64,000 nt of DNA from Margaritispora aquatica (GCA_007644065.1 VJWN01000024.1:75902-139901); one strand, 5' to 3'; positions 12,592-24,138 are shown, counted from the stretch's first letter. The notes: generated by a model not told the origin, from the sequence alone. Program-made: numbers and translations.

Positions 12592-12595
12592 CATC

Positions 12596-12626
<31 letters not shown>
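12592..12626 (+). repeat. CAT trinucleotide microsatellite
   Basis: About nine perfect CAT units follow imperfect TTCATCTTCAT units. The array lies in the presumed upstream region of the short ORF at 13064. Confidence 0.95.
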
Positions 12627-13063
12627 ACATCTACATCTACATCCAACGATATATATATCTTCATATATCCTCAGTTTGATCTACCGTTCTGAAAATCCCC
12701 CTCTAATTTTGACCCATTACTGTTAGAACTACCTACCTCGATCGACCAGCATCCCCTTTCTTGGCACAAGTTGCCCTCGAACAATTCTTGTCACGAGTTG
12801 GATAATCCCTCCCGTCGATCATCGTCATTGCGCTACTCGTACGAGGCAGTTAAGACTTGACTTGGAATTCACTGGAACCAACTTGAGCGAACGTGAACCA
12901 GCTTGAGGTGATTCACGAAGCCATAACGTACAATTGGAAGACGAGATTATTGTCCTAAATTTGGCTCTTTGTCACTCTATCAACTCCACTCCACGCGATT
13001 GAAATCTTCCATTACTTCCAGGTTCCACCAACCACACTCACTCCTCCTACTCACCGCTCCTCG

Positions 13064-13243
13064 ATGGAAAAGAAAAGTTCAATTCGGAGATACCTCCCTA
13101 AGGATGCATCTGCAGCTATCATATCCCCTCATGTTAGCTTCGCACCAGAAAGTGTAAGGCATATCAATATTCTGCAGCCAAATCTGCTTATAGTTAAGCT
13201 TGTATTACAATAGGATCCACCATCCCGATCATACAACGTTGCA
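13064..13243 (+). CDS. possible small spliced ORF (about 40 aa)
   Basis: An ATG at 13064 follows a pyrimidine-rich promoter-like region. It opens 30 codons beginning MEKKSSIRRYLPKD and ending VSFAPES. A 60 nt candidate intron (GTAAGG...TTACAATAG, phase 0) then leads to a short final exon ending PPSRSYNVA and TGA. The peptide is basic at the start and has no recognised domain. Splice signals and upstream context are the only support. It may instead be an upstream exon of a longer transcript, or chance. Confidence 0.25.
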
Positions 13244-14853
13244 TGACATGCCGAATAAACGTGGGATGAGTGTATGTACAACCAACGTACAAGTTCCTCG
13301 TACTTGGGTTTGTACATCCGTACTCATGGGTACCTAAGGTAAGTGATTGCACACCAGTCACCTGCTCACGCTCGAATCTCAGCCTGCAGCCCGAAGCATG
13401 GCGATGTTTACTGAACATATTGTCGTCAATTACAAACACTGTGATTTGTATGACTTTACAGATCCTTCATTGTGTTATGTCGGGTCCTGCTCACATCAGC
13501 AGCTGATCCTGAAATACTTATTGACGTATTTAATTACTGGTGGAAGCACCATGATACCTGTTTGTGATGTTTATCGCTATCATTAGCATACGCCATGGAG
13601 TTGCAGTTGAAGAGCAATGAAAAATCTAGAACATCTATCTTGGTGCGGATGTGAGAGTCTCGATTTGGCCACAGCAAGTGCTCCATTAGGACATGCTACC
13701 TCCGCAGATACACAAGGCAATAGACTAGCCTTGGTTTCTCTACATTCTCTAGCATCAGGGGAGATCGCCTGTGAGTCTGAAAGGTCTGAAAGGGTCGAGA
13801 TGTCTCAGGAAAAGAATAATCTGGAACAAATAAAATGTTGGAGAAGAGGCTGAACGAACGGCGTCGGCATCGTTCTTCCTGTTCGGCGATGGCCTACCAA
13901 GAACCAAGGTACGAGACTTTCCAAGATTCTTGGTAATCCACCACTTTTCCACTTGGTGGGAGCGTTCAGCCAAAATGGGTCAATTATGCAGGGGACTAAC
14001 TGGTGATGTTCGTTTTCAATACAGTAGTGACATCCAAGAGGCGAATAATAATCTTCGAAAAAAGACTCTTCTGCAAGCCATCCGCCAGTCTACATAACTG
14101 TTCTGCATCCGATCAGTGCTCGGTAGGATTCGAGATATGCATGTAAAGATACAACGACTTGACAAGGGGCTTTCGACCTCAGGGTATGTGAGAGAGCTCA
14201 AGAAACAAACAACATAGCTTCTTTATGAAATGCCGTTCGCCTTTTGTTTTCTTTTTCTTTAATACAAAAACCATCCTTTTCCTTTCAATATCAGAAATTA
14301 TCAGGTCTCACTCTACCCGCCTTTAGACATCATGTCTAAGACATCTCTAAGCCGCATTATATGGTCTTTTGGATGGAGAAATGCTGAAGACATGAATTCA
14401 ATCATAATCAACTACATCATGTATGACAGTGCAAAGATTGTGTTCAGCTTCAGATATTAAATTTCCGTTCTTCTCGACCATTGATCATCTATATTTCATG
14501 ATACCCGACCTTATCTTTGTTCCTCAGAATCAAGAACAGAAGTCTCACTTCGAAGCCTCTTCTACACAAAAGGCGTTATCATCAAAAGAAAAAAACTTAT
14601 CTCATTTGAGGATCCACTCACAGCACTCACAGCACCCGCAGCACAATTGAAGTGATTCAACAAAACTCCTCCAGTTCCCACATGGCGGTATTTCCCCATA
14701 CTTCTTCAGAGTCTCCTCTTGGTGAATCATGAAGATTTAATTCTTCATCTGAAGACCATTCTTTCAACTCACTGGGCATGATATTTTGGACAACAGTGAG
14801 GCAGAAGGCCCCTTCGACATTGGAGAGCAGACAAAAGTGTGTCGAAAGGGGGG

Positions 14854-16635
14854 ATGAGGTGCTTTGCATGGATCGAATCGGCCGTTCAGGCGTTGTGAGT
14901 TCTGTCACACGAGCATCCTGTATTGAAATTGGCTAATTCGTATAGCTCAAATGATACGAAGAGCATCGGTGGAGAGAAGGATGATATTCTCACGCAAGAT
15001 GCTCATCGAACGAGTATTGGCTATGCCAGATCGGCACAGATGATCATGCCTCAACCTTTGAGTCTGCAGCCAAGATTAGAGCTCGATTTCACACATCAAA
15101 ATGAGCCTATAGAAGCTGTGCTGGAGTTCTGGGACGATCATAAACCGATGAGAGATTCCATGCAACCTCTCATCGATCTCAGCACTTCTACGCCAGTCTC
15201 TGAACAGATCACAAAACAAGGTGTGAAGCCTTCAACCCTCAAACGCAGCTCTACTGGAAAGGGAAGGCTTCATGATTCAACATTGGCCTACGAATACAAT
15301 CCAGCTGTGGTGGCTTACGTCTCATCTGGTCGTACACGACAACCCAAGACACTAAGACGAAGAGGGAGAAGCTCTACATCCACAATCTTCCTCAACTCTC
15401 CTCTGGCACCAGTGACGATCATCGTAACCACACCTGATGACGACTCTGGTTCTGAACCAGGCACGCCTGTAACCAATACTTTCAACGACATCCGAGCCCG
15501 CCGAATCGGCGCAGTAGCATCACCAGCACCACCTCCTCCTCCCTCAAAGCCAGCACGGATGTCTACAGATTCCCTCTTCGCACCTGATACATCTCTCCTC
15601 ATGCCACCCACTGAACGACAGATCGATACGCGCAGACTCCGTAAGGCTCGGGAGTTCCGTGAGGTTCGCAGCTATTTGATCGACTTCCTGAATACGAAAT
15701 CCGACCAATTTCCCAAGAAGCTTCGCTGCCGTATGATGGACCTCTACTCCATCACGGAAGCAGATCTTGATCCGGCTGTGGTGAAGAAGTTCCTGCTACT
15801 TGATGGTGAGGGTCGTGATGAGGGAGTGGCACTTGAACAAAGCGGTTTCGGTTATGAGGATGGCAGTGATGCCGATGATATGAAAATCCTAGCTATGGCT
15901 TTTAGGAGCCATAGTCAGACACCAATGCCGATGCTTTCATTTAATTCACAGGAGAGAGTTAGAATGGATACTAATCGGCCACCACATCTACGAAGAGGCA
16001 GTAGGGAGTTGATTGTACAAGCACCTCCGACGATAGGCTTAGGGGCCCTGAGACGGCGGATGACAGGCGAGCAAAGGCCTGAGACCGTGAACGAAGACGA
16101 GGAGCTGTCTTCTACGGGAACGAAGCGGAGATCGGCGAGTATTTCGAGTTCCTCGCTGCATAGCTGGAGGGGAAAAGCGGAGACGATGGGCCTCAAGAAA
16201 AGGCCATTAAGCGGTTCGCTGTCGACTTCTTCACTGCCTGCGTGGCAGGAGACTGTAGGGGAGGAGACAACATCACCTACGAAAGCCTATTTTGGAACGG
16301 ATAAGTCGAACAAAGAGACGTACCCACTGCACAAGACAATGTCGGAACCTACTATTCATCGATCAAGCATGGAGGCTCTCCCCACGCCTGTGCAAATGGC
16401 AGTGGTAGATACGGGGAGACAAGGGAACAAGAGCTTACCGAAAGTCACCCATGCTGAGATTGAGCTTACGATCAGGAAGAGAATGAACAGTGTCGGCCAA
16501 GGCGGTATCAAGTTGACAGGAGGCGGGAATCTCATCACGAGTGCGTTGGCTGGCATGCTGGGTGTTATGACACTAGGAGTGGCTGGGAGGAGAAGAGAAC
16601 GGGAGAAATTGCGGATCTTGCAGCAGGAAGATTGA
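14854..16635 (+). CDS. conserved-type, largely disordered protein of unknown function
   Basis: Proposed CDS join(14854..14894,14946..16635), 576 aa. A 51 nt intron (GTGAGT...CGTATAG) joins a short first exon starting MRCFAWIESAVQAF to the long second exon. Without this splice the long frame has no nearby ATG. The protein is rich in Ser, Thr and Arg and has a Pro run (APPPPPSKPA). One ordered-looking, charged helical segment is RKAREFREVRSYLIDFLNTK, followed by DLYSITEADLDPAVVKKFLL. Near the C-terminus a Gly/Leu-rich hydrophobic stretch (ITSALAGMLGVMTLGVAG) is followed by a basic end. That stretch could be a membrane or amphipathic helix. I do not recognise the family. The long exon is well supported; the first exon is tentative. 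Confidence 0.6.
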
Positions 16636-17164
16636 ATTTTTTTAAAAAATATTTTAGCCATGAGCTCGGAAACGGAAGACGGCATACATACGTACGGCGT
16701 CAGATGCTATACGAGGCGTCACGGGGAGTAACTTCAGCTTTCCAGTCACTGGGAGGGAGTGAGTTGTCACTCTTTGATTTTCTTTTCTTTTGACATTCTG
16801 GGGTCGTGATCGTGGTCGGCATAGTTGACGTGAATGATGATTTTATATCTTTGTATTAAGTGAGGAGTCGAGCATATATGGACGGACGGGCTCATTGAGC
16901 GGTAGATAAAGATTAAGGGAGGGGATTCTTGTACATAACAATCTTGCACATTTGGGAGAGGGATAGGATCACTGTATCCATCGAGTACAAACGCATACGG
17001 GCATATATAGCTTTTGGGCAACATTAGAACCTTAAAGTAAAGTAATGATATCTCAAGACCCACGTTTTACGTCTCTGCTCTGCTTGATTCCTTGTAATAA
17101 CTGTGTCCCCTTTGATTAACTACAAGTTAAGTCATCGCATTAAAAATGGCTAAGCGCCTGACTT
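16636..17164. other. intergenic region between convergent genes
   Basis: This stretch holds the 3' UTRs of the disordered protein gene and the GFA gene. It is AT-rich, with nothing else recognisable. Confidence 0.5.
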
Positions 17165-18388
17165 TCAATCTACTGACCTGCCCGTGCCATCACCACCCCA
17201 AGCTGCTAAATCCCTCACAAAACAATCAACGACATCATTTTGTTCGTACTCATCGTGCGGTGGGCGGTCCAGTTTCGCTTGCTCCGCAAAGCCTACTCCT
17301 TCCGTCCACCACCCGAGCCAATTCTCGGCTCTGGCTCCTTCGGTCGCGGCAAAGAGTCCAACCGCTACGTGCACCAGGTCCGGGTTGCTCTTCTGGTAGG
17401 TAAAAGCAGTCGCTCCACATGTCTTGCAGAAATACCGTACTTGGCCCTGCGATGTCGAATAGCTTGTGAGCAGGTCAGAGGGAATAGTGTTGAAGTCTAA
17501 GGGGAACTCCTCGGTTGTCTCGTGCTGAAGCGTGATGCTGGCTCTTGGGATGAAAGCCCATGGCTGTATTTCGAATCCTGAGGTCAATCGGCATGAGCGA
17601 CAGGCACAGAAGGCGGCGAGGTACTTAGTGTTGTTTTCGCGAAGCCACCACTTTTTACTCGCTTCGTTTTCGCGGAGGAAAGCTGGTGGTTCTGAAATTA
17701 CGACATCCTGTGATAGATCAGGAGGAGTGATATGGAGTCGAGATTTTTTGCAAAGACACGAGCCATTAAGTCGTGTTGCTGGTTGTACTGCTGAATGTGA
17801 ATGTGACTTTGGAGACTGCCTGAGGTCAAACCCAGCTGGAGACTTCCCAGTGTAGTAGTTCCGACCCGCCAATGCATAAGCAGACAAAGGATCTCGGTGG
17901 GTTTCTGTCAACCAGCAAGCTGCACCGCCATCCTTAGTGTCCTGGACATAGACATGGGAGGAAAAGTGAACGATCGAGGCGATTGGGTCCAGAATCCCCG
18001 TAGCAATACCCCATCGGACAGAGAGATTTGGTTCATTAGGTACACTTTCATCGAGCCATTTCGCACGCTCGGCATCAGGCCATGACTTAAAGATGTGACA
18101 GCCGCATCGAGTGCAAAAGAATCGGCGCACCTGATCAGCCATCTTCTCGTTTCGAATTTTGGGATAAGCAGTTGTTCCATTAAGGGCATGTCGCTGACCG
18201 GGATAGTAGGATGTATATAGACTACCTGTGGCGTGACGACAAGAGTTGCAATGACATAGCTCGACCTGCTTTGGATGCGATTCGGTAGCTCTATAGTCGT
18301 ACGCGAGGGCATCTGGTCCTGGGGGTCGAACACGTAGAGAAACGGCACCACAGTGGCATACGCCGTCAAGACGAAATGTACGCGCCAT
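17165..18388 (-). CDS. double GFA-domain (CENP-V/GFA-type) zinc protein
   Basis: Single exon, 407 aa, ATG at 18388. It contains two GFA modules in tandem. The first has GVCHCGAVSL, CHCNSCRHATG and FFCTRCGCHIF (residues about 8-115). The second has GSCLCKKSRLHI, CACRSCRLTSG and YFCKTCGATAF (about 208-325). The CxC, CxxC and CxxC cysteine sets expected for the two zinc sites are present in both copies. The family is named for glutathione-dependent formaldehyde-activating enzyme, but many fungal members have no proven reaction. A C-S lyase or glutathione-adduct role is possible. The fungal two-domain form is about twice the length of the bacterial protein. Confidence 0.88.
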   Translation of the reverse strand: MARTFRLDGVCHCGAVSLRVRPPGPDALAYDYRATESHPKQVELCHCNSCRHATGSLYTSYYPGQRHALNGTTAYPKIRNEKMADQVRRFFCTRCGCHIFKSWPDAERAKWLDESVPNEPNLSVRWGIATGILDPIASIVHFSSHVYVQDTKDGGAACWLTETHRDPLSAYALAGRNYYTGKSPAGFDLRQSPKSHSHSAVQPATRLNGSCLCKKSRLHITPPDLSQDVVISEPPAFLRENEASKKWWLRENNTKYLAAFCACRSCRLTSGFEIQPWAFIPRASITLQHETTEEFPLDFNTIPSDLLTSYSTSQGQVRYFCKTCGATAFTYQKSNPDLVHVAVGLFAATEGARAENWLGWWTEGVGFAEQAKLDRPPHDEYEQNDVVDCFVRDLAAWGGDGTGRSVD

Positions 18389-18666
18389 TTTGGAGACTGA
18401 TTATAGGGTAGGCTTGCGATAAACTCAGATTTCTATTATATCTGAGTAGGTGGTAAGGTATAAGATGGAGTAAAGTGAAGGTGAAATTCAAGGCAGAATA
18501 CTAGATGTCAAGGGAAGCGAGCACTTTAGTGGGGCATATAACGCTAGCCATGTTTGGAAATCATTGTATTTTAACGACACTGTAGAGAGGAACACCCTCA
18601 CACCCAACAACTCTGTCACAAGCGAGGAGTAAGATATCTAAAAAGCATATATCACCCAACTCGGAG

Positions 18667-19470
18667 ATGGCGAAAGTTGAGGGATCTCAGGAAACGTCTG
18701 CGAGCTTTGGAATATTTTCCGAGCTGCCATATGAGCTTCGAAATATGATTTGGACTTTGGCGTTTTCACTCTTTGGTGGTACTATTACCGTTCACCTGGA
18801 CAATCCAGCCATCAATGCCGCGAGTTACTTTGTATGGCATAGAGTCTCGAAGGCTGATCGTGCAGTCCCTCCTCTTTTAAGCGTATCGAGGGAGTCCCGC
18901 TGCCTGGCAGAGAAATACTACCAGCAAGGCTTCAAGGCTTCAAGGCAAAGGAGGGGAAGTCGGGAACTGGTATTATGTCCTCACGAGAAGGTGGTTGCAA
19001 TCAAGAACGAGAAGTTATGGTGGGATCCCAACCATGATATCCTAGAGCTGCGAGATTTCCACGAATATAATTATGCGGGAAGATGTCCCCGACCTGTGTC
19101 ATGCCAGGAAAACATCCTTGGAGGAGCAACGATCTTCGATACACGAGTCTCAAAGCTATCGATGCCATACCAGTTTTGGTATGCGAATGGAGGATGGGCG
19201 AAAAGATGGCTCAGCCAATTCCCGGGCGTGATGGAGATCGAGCTGACGGTTAACGGGATGACTGAAGACTGGTACCGATATCTGAGAAGGACTCTGCCAG
19301 AAGGCGTCCAGAAAGTTGGCCGGGGCCTTTCTGAGAAGAACCGCCTTGCTTTAATTCACAAAGCTGAAGCAGCTATTGAGAAGACGTGTGGGCCACCATC
19401 GAATATGCCATGGGACTTTCTTCGCCGGGTAAAGATTGTCGTCCGAGATGTGAGTGAGTTGAGACAATGA
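18667..19470 (+). CDS. 2EXR-domain protein
   Basis: Single exon, 267 aa. The N-terminal FGIFSELPYELRNMIWTLAF followed by PPLLSVSRESRCLAEKYYQQ is the typical pattern of the fungal 2EXR domain, which begins with an F-box-like LP-x-E-x-R-x-x-I/V-W motif. These proteins are expanded in ascomycetes. Their function is unknown; the F-box-like start suggests protein-protein contacts. No membrane segment or signal peptide is seen. Two other 2EXR-type genes lie at 29.0-30.3 kb and 30.8-32.2 kb. Confidence 0.8.
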   Translation: MAKVEGSQETSASFGIFSELPYELRNMIWTLAFSLFGGTITVHLDNPAINAASYFVWHRVSKADRAVPPLLSVSRESRCLAEKYYQQGFKASRQRRGSRELVLCPHEKVVAIKNEKLWWDPNHDILELRDFHEYNYAGRCPRPVSCQENILGGATIFDTRVSKLSMPYQFWYANGGWAKRWLSQFPGVMEIELTVNGMTEDWYRYLRRTLPEGVQKVGRGLSEKNRLALIHKAEAAIEKTCGPPSNMPWDFLRRVKIVVRDVSELRQ

Positions 19471-19931
19471 TCACAATTTGGAGGGGGGGAGGACTCTTGT
19501 TCTTTGGGTCAGTTTGCTGAGGGAAAAAAGTTCAAATCCAAATATAATTTCGATGTTTGAAATACTACCTCCGAGACTAGCATTCGTTTTATTTCATTCA
19601 GTTCTTCGCTGCAGTCTGCTGTTAGGATGTCTATGCACGTGATTTTAAGATACTGCCGTGAGATGCCGCCCTCATGAGATGGAAGTGGTTCTTGGACGCG
19701 TCTGGCCGCGTCTCACCAATATTCGATTGACTACACTTAGTTGGCGTCGCAACGGCTTTCTACATCTTCTGCAGATAGACTCGAGTTCTTCGGTATCTAC
19801 TGCTAACCTGTCGGAGATCATACCGACGCGTTTCCCTTGTGCAGTTGCTCTTGGACTGCAATCAAGGAGATAATTGTTGCTGAAGGACGTCAAAACGGAA
19901 TCAACTGCATCCTCTGCAAGAACAAGTCAAG
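19471..19931. promoter_or_regulatory. upstream region of MBP1
   Basis: This 460 bp region separates the 2EXR gene from the ATG of MBP1. It carries two perfect ACGCGT boxes and one extra ACGCG core (listed separately). No ORF of note. Confidence 0.6.
19696..19831. promoter_or_regulatory. MCB (ACGCGT) elements upstream of MBP1
   Basis: ACGCGT occurs at 19696-19701 and 19826-19831, with an inverted ACGCG core at 19707-19711. They lie 101-236 bp before the MBP1 start codon. ACGCGT is the known target of MBF, the complex built by this protein family, so autoregulation is a reasonable inference. Confidence 0.55.
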
Positions 19932-22102
19932 ATGGTTAAACCAGCTGGTCCCGGAATTTATTCTGCGACCTACAGTAATGTATAGCGACCTCCGATGGCT
20001 TTCATTGTAGTTTGCGACTAACCGACCCAGATCCCGGTTTATGAGTATCAATTCGGAGAAGCACTCAAGGAGCATGGTCAGTAGAACGTCAATTCATCAC
20101 CGCAGAACCAGATGCTAATCCGTTGTTAGTTATGCGACGTCGCGGGGATGATTGGATCAATGCGACACATATCTTGAAGGCGGCAGGTTTTGATAAGCCA
20201 GCTCGAACCCGAATTCTGGAGAGAGAGGTACAGAAGGAGATGCACGAGAAGGTTCAGGGCGGATATGGCAAATATCAAGGTACTTTGTCCCACAAACATA
20301 TGGCAATCATCTTCTGACTGGAGATAGGTACTTGGGTTCCATTGGAGCAAGGCGAGAAGCTCGCGCAACGAAATAATGTCTATGAGAAACTGCGCCCGAT
20401 TTTCGAATTTATTCCCGGCAATTTGAGCCCGCCTCCTGCTCCAAAGCATACCACAGCAAAGCCAAAGCTTACCAAGAGACCTGCTGTGCCGAAGTTTGGA
20501 AATAACAGTATGCAATATTTCCCCATATGTTGAGGCAAGACTAACAAGCTAGAACCAGTGGCTGCCCCACCACCACCCCCACCCCGCATCATTGAAGAGG
20601 AGTATGAAAATATCAGCGCGCAACTCAACGATGATGAGAGTCTTGCCGATGATGTTACTGTTGCTTCTGCTTCATTTATGGCCGAAGACGATCGATACGA
20701 CATGTCTCAGCAAAACACCGGTCACCGGAAGCGCAAACGTGAGGATGAGGCTGAATCCATTCGGCATCAACAGCACACCCTATATTCCGATAGTCTTCTC
20801 GACTACTTCATGCTCTCTCATGAGCACAACCCTCCCCCAAAGCCTGAACCTCCCATCAATTTCGATCCTGACTGGCTGATTGACAGCGATCATCATACCG
20901 CAATGCACTGGGCTGCCGCTATGGGTGATGTTGAGGTTATGAGAGAGCTGAAGAAGTTTGGTGCTAACTTGAGTGCGAATAACATCCGAGGAGAGACGCC
21001 ACTCATGCGTAGTGTGCTTTTCACCAATTGCCAGGACAAGCAAACAATGCCGGCCGTGGTAAAAGAGCTTATCAGCACGATCGACTATGTTGATTATTGT
21101 TCGGCAACAGCCTTGCACCACACTGCAGCGCTTACCACGAGCAAAAACAAGCTTCACTGTGCAAGGTATTACATTGATATTATTCTGAACAAGCTGCAAG
21201 AGTTCTGTCCGCCAGAGAAGATCCAAGAAATCCTAGATGCACAAGATATGCATGGGAACACTGCTGTTCACATTGCAGCTAAAAATGAAGCACGTAAATG
21301 TGTACGGGCTTTGGTTGGCCGAGGCGCAAGCACCAATATTCCAAATAACGACAAGCAGACAGCCGATGATTTGATTCGAGCATTGAATGAGAATCGAAAA
21401 ATGGAACGACATCCCCAGGGATCTTCTTCACCATTTGGACCAGATTCGAGGTCGACATACGAGATGCCAATCGAACCTAGGATGCTCTCCCAACATCATG
21501 TATCTGAGGCTGCTATGTCCATCCAATCCAAGGTCACACCACGGATTATTGAAAAATTCCAAGACCTCGCCCAATCATTTGATGAGGAGCTGATTGAAAA
21601 GGATAGATCTGAAGAAGAGGCTCGTCGAATCTTGGAGAATGTTCGTGCGGAGGTCATATCAGTAAAGGAAAAGATTGGAAACTCTGCTCTGAGTAAAGAG
21701 TCTCCGGAAGCTGCGGCTCACGGCAAGCAACAACTGGAGCATATGGAGAAGATGGTCATATCCCTGGTTGAGCAGCAGCAGAAGATTCATCTCTGGGGCC
21801 GTATTCAGCACGAAGAAAGCAAACCCAATGGTCACATCCCAGCAAGCGATGACGACCTCGCAGAACGGGTCATGTTGGCTTCAATGTTGATCGAGCAGCA
21901 AAATATCCGACGGGAAAATGTGAAAAAGTACACAACTGGACAAAGCATGGCTGGTGCAGGTGAGAAGGAGGAGCTTTATCGTCGACTCATTGTTGAAACC
22001 TTGGGTGCCGAAGCCGATTCTTTGGATCAGAACCTCGATGTATTGATTGAGCAACTCAAGGAAGAAGATCCACGTCAACGAGACATGACCTACCAGGAGT
22101 AA
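19932..22102 (+). CDS. MBP1: APSES/ankyrin transcription factor MBP1-like (MBF DNA-binding subunit)
   Basis: CDS join(19932..19979,20031..20076,20130..20279,20328..20507,20553..22102), 657 aa. The APSES/KilA-N DNA-binding domain covers about residues 1-110, with [40 protein letters not shown] and [15 protein letters not shown] Pro-rich linker and a basic GHRKRKRED stretch (likely nuclear localisation) follow. Ankyrin repeats start at [20 protein letters not shown] and again at [20 protein letters not shown] glutamate-rich coiled coil and a C-terminal region for a Swi6-type partner come last. It acts in the nucleus on G1/S genes. The last acceptor is ambiguous: 20553 gives NNKPVAAPP, and 20559 gives NNMAAPP in the same frame. 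Start ATG is set by the first APSES exon. Confidence 0.93.
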
Positions 22103-23133
22103 TTGGCAGGGCATTTTATTACTGAGCTCCATCTTGTGCGGATCTCTTGCTGCGGAACCCTAGGTCTATTGGGCCTTGATGTGATATGAGGCGTTTGTTG
22201 GATTAAGGAGAACTGAGATTTACCTATGTACAGCTATGTTTGTGGCGTTTGGCGTGGATGGGGGCTCATTGACATTGGCAAGCATGTCAGTATTGCGGAG
22301 TTTCAGGGCATACATTGTGATATGCATGGTTATGGTCATTGTCTTTATTTGCTAACTCCATATCTTCTGGGGTGTGATTCTAGGAAGAAGATCAGTCTCA
22401 TGAATATGAGCAGAGGAATATGCAACGTATTCTAGCTAGGATGTGTATTCATGACTCTGACAAGGAGGTGCATTGGCTTCAGTCAGTAGTGTCAATGAGG
22501 CATCATGAATGAAAACTTGAAAATTGACCCTTTTCCTCCTTGTTTCTTTCTACATGTAAAAGGAATCCGTGTTTGTACTAATTGGGCAATTTCAGTTCTC
22601 GTTACTGAAAGTCTTGATTCATTTTGACTACACAGCAACCCGAATCATTGCGAGTTTAGCTGCGATTGTTTTCGGACCTTGACTGCAGGAGAGTAGCTGC
22701 CTAGAACCAGGGAGGATCATGCAGGTGCATAACTATGAAGCAATCCCAAAGAGACTAGGATTGACAGAGCATTCTTGTCTCTTTGTCTCATCTATTCCGT
22801 GTCTTACTTTCTTGTAGATAAGGAGTCTGCTTGAAAATTGTTACATAGGACAGGTAGTTTTTAAAAGCATGCCAAAGCCTCGCTTAGCTCTCCTTTCTTA
22901 CCGCGAACTGCGTCTACCTACTATTCTGCGGACGTCCTTCTTTAAGCTCAATCTTCATGCTATCTAAGGAGATTAGAATCTCTTCCAAATAAAGGACGAA
23001 TCCCGAGCTTTCTAGACTTTCAACGAGTCCTACAGAAGCAGCTGCCTTGTAACGGCGGTGATAAATACAGCTCTCCACAGCTACTCAAGCCCACTTCAAC
23101 TCAACTGTTCGCCGCCAATGACAGCCTCCCAAG
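22103..23133. other. intergenic region
   Basis: This 1 kb region holds the 3' UTR of MBP1 and the promoter of the acidic protein gene. A CT-rich tract precedes 23134. I see no RNA gene or repeat. Confidence 0.5.
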
Positions 23134-24138
23134 ATGTCTACCTCAGATTTTCGAAGGTCCCTCATAGACACGTACGACTTCGAGTTCGACTCAGCCCTCC
23201 AAAACAGCAAAGAAGCCCGGCGTCTCCTTAGAGCCGGAACACTGGCCGGAACCCCTGAGGATGAAGCGGAGTATCAGGGACAAATGGAGCTCGCGGTCGA
23301 AATCCTCGCGGACATGATGGAGCAGCTGATGAGCACAGTTCATTTGCCGCGTGCGCAGCTGAGAGCTATGGAGCAGGGGGTAATCGAGAGGCTTTTGCAG
23401 CTTAGTTTGGATGGGAAGGACTTGTTGGAGAGGTTGATGGCTGGTGGGAATGTGGGCATGGATATTGATGATGATGTGTATATGGAGACGGAGATTGACG
23501 GAATGGAGTTGGGGAGTTCGGGTAGCGAGGTTGAAAGTGATGGTAATGAAGAGCAGGAAGAGGATGATGACGACGATGAGAATGTAGATGAAGATGATGA
23601 AGACAATGAGGAAGACGGCGGTGATGAGGAGGAGAGCGAGGAAAAGGGCGGTGAGGGGGGCGAGAACGATGGCGAAGAGGACGAGGACGAGGACGAAGAG
23701 GATGAGCACGAAGTGACTGATGATGAGGAGAGCAATGGCGGCGAGACTGACGACAAGGAAAGTGAGGATAACGGAATCCTGGAAGACGAAGACGATGATG
23801 AAGAAGAGACAGAGGAGTGGTACTACAACGGTCCTGATGTCAGTGACAAAGAATACAGGCGCAAAGTTCGCCGCCTTGAAAGATATCTGGCCTATCGGCG
23901 CATAGCCGACAATCTTCTCGGCCACGCTCCAGCAGTTGAGAGTGATGACGAAGAATCTGTCGAGGCCTTTAGTGGGGAGGAAAGGAGCAAGATAAAGAGA
24001 CGCAAGAAAGTAAGGAGATTGAGTTTAGCACCAAGGAATGTCAAGATACCGGCTCCTGTGATCGATGATAGCGCGGAGGATACAGAGGAGTCGACTACGG
24101 AAGCAGGTGATTCTGAAGAGGTCAACTCCGCAAATTAA
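23134..24138 (+). CDS. highly acidic low-complexity protein
   Basis: Single exon, 334 aa. Residues about 1-110 are ordinary sequence with heptad-like leucines (LAVEILADMMEQLMSTVHL). Residues about 125-235 are almost entirely Asp and Glu with Gly, Asn and Ser. The C-terminal third has a basic patch (ERSKIKRRKKVRRLSLAP) suited to nuclear import, then another acidic Ser/Thr tail. Such proteins are often nuclear histone- or chaperone-binding factors, but I recognise no family. The acidic run also keeps the reverse strand open as a Ser/Leu-rich frame, which is an artefact. Confidence 0.75.
   Translation: MSTSDFRRSLIDTYDFEFDSALQNSKEARRLLRAGTLAGTPEDEAEYQGQMELAVEILADMMEQLMSTVHLPRAQLRAMEQGVIERLLQLSLDGKDLLERLMAGGNVGMDIDDDVYMETEIDGMELGSSGSEVESDGNEEQEEDDDDDENVDEDDEDNEEDGGDEEESEEKGGEGGENDGEEDEDEDEEDEHEVTDDEESNGGETDDKESEDNGILEDEDDDEEETEEWYYNGPDVSDKEYRRKVRRLERYLAYRRIADNLLGHAPAVESDDEESVEAFSGEERSKIKRRKKVRRLSLAPRNVKIPAPVIDDSAEDTEESTTEAGDSEEVNSAN

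Larger units (their letters stand above)
11831..14853. other. 3 kb intergenic region with simple repeats
   Basis: This is the longest gene-poor stretch of the window. It contains a run of 21 G (12368-12388), a CAT array (12598-12625), TAAGGTA-type motifs and palindromes (12505-12520, 12549-12560, 13331-13343) and pyrimidine-rich sequence typical of a fungal promoter at about 12650-12900. One short spliced ORF (13064) is listed separately. The remaining ORFs look random. Confidence 0.6.

Noticed and set aside
23191..23925. 244-codon minus-strand ORF rich in Ile, Leu, Phe and Val
   Set aside because: It is the antisense of the Asp/Glu-rich tract of the acidic protein; GAN codons read as hydrophobic codons in reverse.
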